Assembly (NCBI GenBank): GCA_030146725.1
Contig: JASLBJ010000228.1
Coordinates: forward strand, 1 to 6,829
Origin: Sphingomicrobium sp.
GTDB lineage: Bacteria > Pseudomonadota > Alphaproteobacteria > Sphingomonadales > Sphingomonadaceae
Reading direction: 5' to 3'
Length of the DNA stretch: 6,829 bases
Shown: in pieces, positions 6,401-6,829 of the stretch
How the letters are laid out: each line of letters starts with the position of its first letter
Numbering within the stretch: position 1 is the stretch's first letter
The notes under the pieces: model-generated
The model's input: only the letters and a program-made list of their open reading frames with translations
Database searches by the model: none
Told to the model about the DNA's origin: nothing
Translations under genes and position numbers: made by a program

Positions 6401-6829
6401 CGGCAGCCTCAACCGCGAAGGCCGGGTGCGCCTGCTGGAAGCCTACACGCGCGTCGACACCCACTTCCGCAGCTTGTTCACGACCCTGTTCGAGGGCGGC
6501 CAGGCGCATCTGGAGCTGGTCGAAAGCGACGACCCGCTCGAGGCCGGGCTCGAGATACTCGCGCAGCCGCCCGGCAAGCGCCTCGCCACTTTGACGTTGC
6601 TGTCGGGCGGCGAGCAGGCGCTGACCGCGATCGCGCTGATCTTCGCTTTGTTCCTGACCAACCCGGCGCCGATCTGCGTGCTCGACGAGGTCGATGCGCC
6701 GCTCGACGACGCCAATGTCGAGCGCTTCTGCGACCTGCTCGACCGAATGACAGCCGAGACCGCGACCCGCTACCTGATCGTCACCCACAACGCCGTGACG
6801 ATGAGCCGAATGCACCGCCTCTACGGGGT
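3498..6829 (+). CDS. smc: Chromosome partition protein SMC (3' end cut by window)
   Basis: SMC is the ATPase core of the bacterial condensin-like complex (with ScpA and ScpB) that extrudes DNA loops and helps separate replicated chromosomes. The frame is open from GTG 3498 to the window edge: 1110 codons plus two bases. Head, N-terminal part: KLSGFKSF (7-14), Walker A GPNGCGKS (31-38), SQGRIG (139-144), EEAAGISG (159-166). A very Ala/Glu/Arg-rich coiled coil runs from about 170 to 500. A short hinge spans about 505-610 (PGFERALAAALG, later RLVTLDGQLRRWDGF at 589-603), then the returning coil to about 920. Head, C-terminal part: LGPVNL (929-934), signature LLSGGEQ (1034-1040), Walker B ICVLDEVD with Asp1063-Glu1064, D-loop APLDD, and the H-loop histidine in LIVTHN. 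Ending at MHRLYG suggests only about 15-30 residues are missing. No frameshift was seen. The hinge is shorter than in Bacillus SMC. Confidence 0.97.
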   Translation, partial: MKIRRLKLSGFKSFVEPSELRVEPGLTGVVGPNGCGKSNLLEAIRWVMGEGSPKSLRGGGMEDVIFAGTATRPARDFAEVSILLEREGPGVAQESEVTRRIERGAGSAYRIDGRDVRAKDVSLLFADAATGAHSPALVSQGRIGAIIAAKPVERRQMLEEAAGISGLHARRKDAEQKLRATEANLARLAEILSEQDARAGALRRQARAAERYRQLSAQIRSSEARLVHARWSEADKASVAAAAEARAAGEDVEQLHRALAAAQAEQESATALLATRRADVSQAREAAHAIASALATARARRDAAVRRLAELDRLDAALSADIAREEALQRDAAHAIAGLGQERERLDCQLRDAETVAARIAAELTEAEAASRTAEAALADLLARQAAMRAERRVAEAALTAATAQHARTRQEQERLAGQRAAIGSGADEERIRGEAENRAATASQALATAEAQLATAEQGRGEAAQERDHAESALASARAALSAVRSEHQALARALDHGSGAAIASLSAEPGFERALAAALGEDSDAAIGGDSARRWTGSDAQDGDPPLGPGLTPLSDQATAPPELQRRLMQVGVCQTDEGQPLAVGQRLVTLDGQLRRWDGFVSSGSGAAAAERLIRANRLAQLGLELPALEQALRTSEAARDLAVQAVARFRLLGEQARAAAAAAEREARDAVRAGDSATAALERLEGQRTALDQRLDDLKPVLAAAAESVAAAEAVFAGLPDPDALEARLMQAREEAAILAGKVADKRAEAATRARETATDRERHGTAGREQTEWQRRLADAEQRLSGALDRRGAQTAERDSLAGDPERLAADIADHEQAASANQAEVAEAAGAEQAAETAVKHAAATLAATGEAMAQARERRAAAAARADAQQARSAEFARLSVERFETLPQRLPALIGFDPAEAVDPDAESATLERLTADRERLGPVNLVADQELAEIDEARRRGASESEELTEAIHRLRGSIGSLNREGRVRLLEAYTRVDTHFRSLFTTLFEGGQAHLELVESDDPLEAGLEILAQPPGKRLATLTLLSGGEQALTAIALIFALFLTNPAPICVLDEVDAPLDDANVERFCDLLDRMTAETATRYLIVTHNAVTMSRMHRLYG

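Noticed and set aside
4130..6815. Several minus-strand open frames of 190-340 codons opposite smc
   Set aside because: All lie antisense to the SMC coiled coil, whose GC-rich Ala/Glu/Arg codons suppress stops on other frames. The translations are low complexity and resemble no family.

Overview
The window is about 70% GC by eye. It carries a tightly packed set of chromosomal housekeeping genes typical of an alphaproteobacterium, most likely of the order Sphingomonadales. That placement rests on the style of the proteins: a membrane-anchored cytochrome c with an Ala/Pro tail, an SMC with a very alanine-rich coiled coil, and the gene order mutY / DUF721 / DsbA-like / smc. It was made by recognition, not by a database search.

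Layout from left to right. Bases 1-141 are the 3' end of a plus-strand gene resembling the C terminus of LOG/TIGR00730 Rossmann-fold proteins. Bases 142-334 are a convergent intergenic region. It holds a probable terminator and a cluster of related GC-rich palindromic repeats, including a hairpin of about 35 bp per arm. On the minus strand, a DNA-repair glycosylase gene (mutY, 2144-1152) is followed after 73 bp by a membrane-anchored class I cytochrome c gene (1078-335); the two may be co-transcribed. On the plus strand, starting 28 bp from the preferred mutY start, lies a probable three-gene operon: a DUF721/DciA-like gene (2173-2727), an exported DsbA-like thioredoxin-fold protein (2724-3464, 4-base ATGA overlap) and smc (from 3498, cut by the window end at 6829).

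The plus-strand operon pairs a candidate replicative-helicase accessory protein (DUF721/DciA) with the chromosome-organising ATPase SMC, and places an envelope thiol-oxidoreductase between them. MutY, transcribed the other way, removes adenine mispaired with 8-oxoguanine. The neighbourhood therefore mixes chromosome maintenance with oxidative or redox functions.

I found no mobile element, CRISPR array, tRNA, rRNA or defence system, and no evidence of an undescribed multi-gene system. The points most worth a second look are the repeat cluster at 167-326, the shortened hinge of SMC, the head-to-head mutY/DUF721 starts, and the DsbA-like gene inside a chromosome-maintenance operon.
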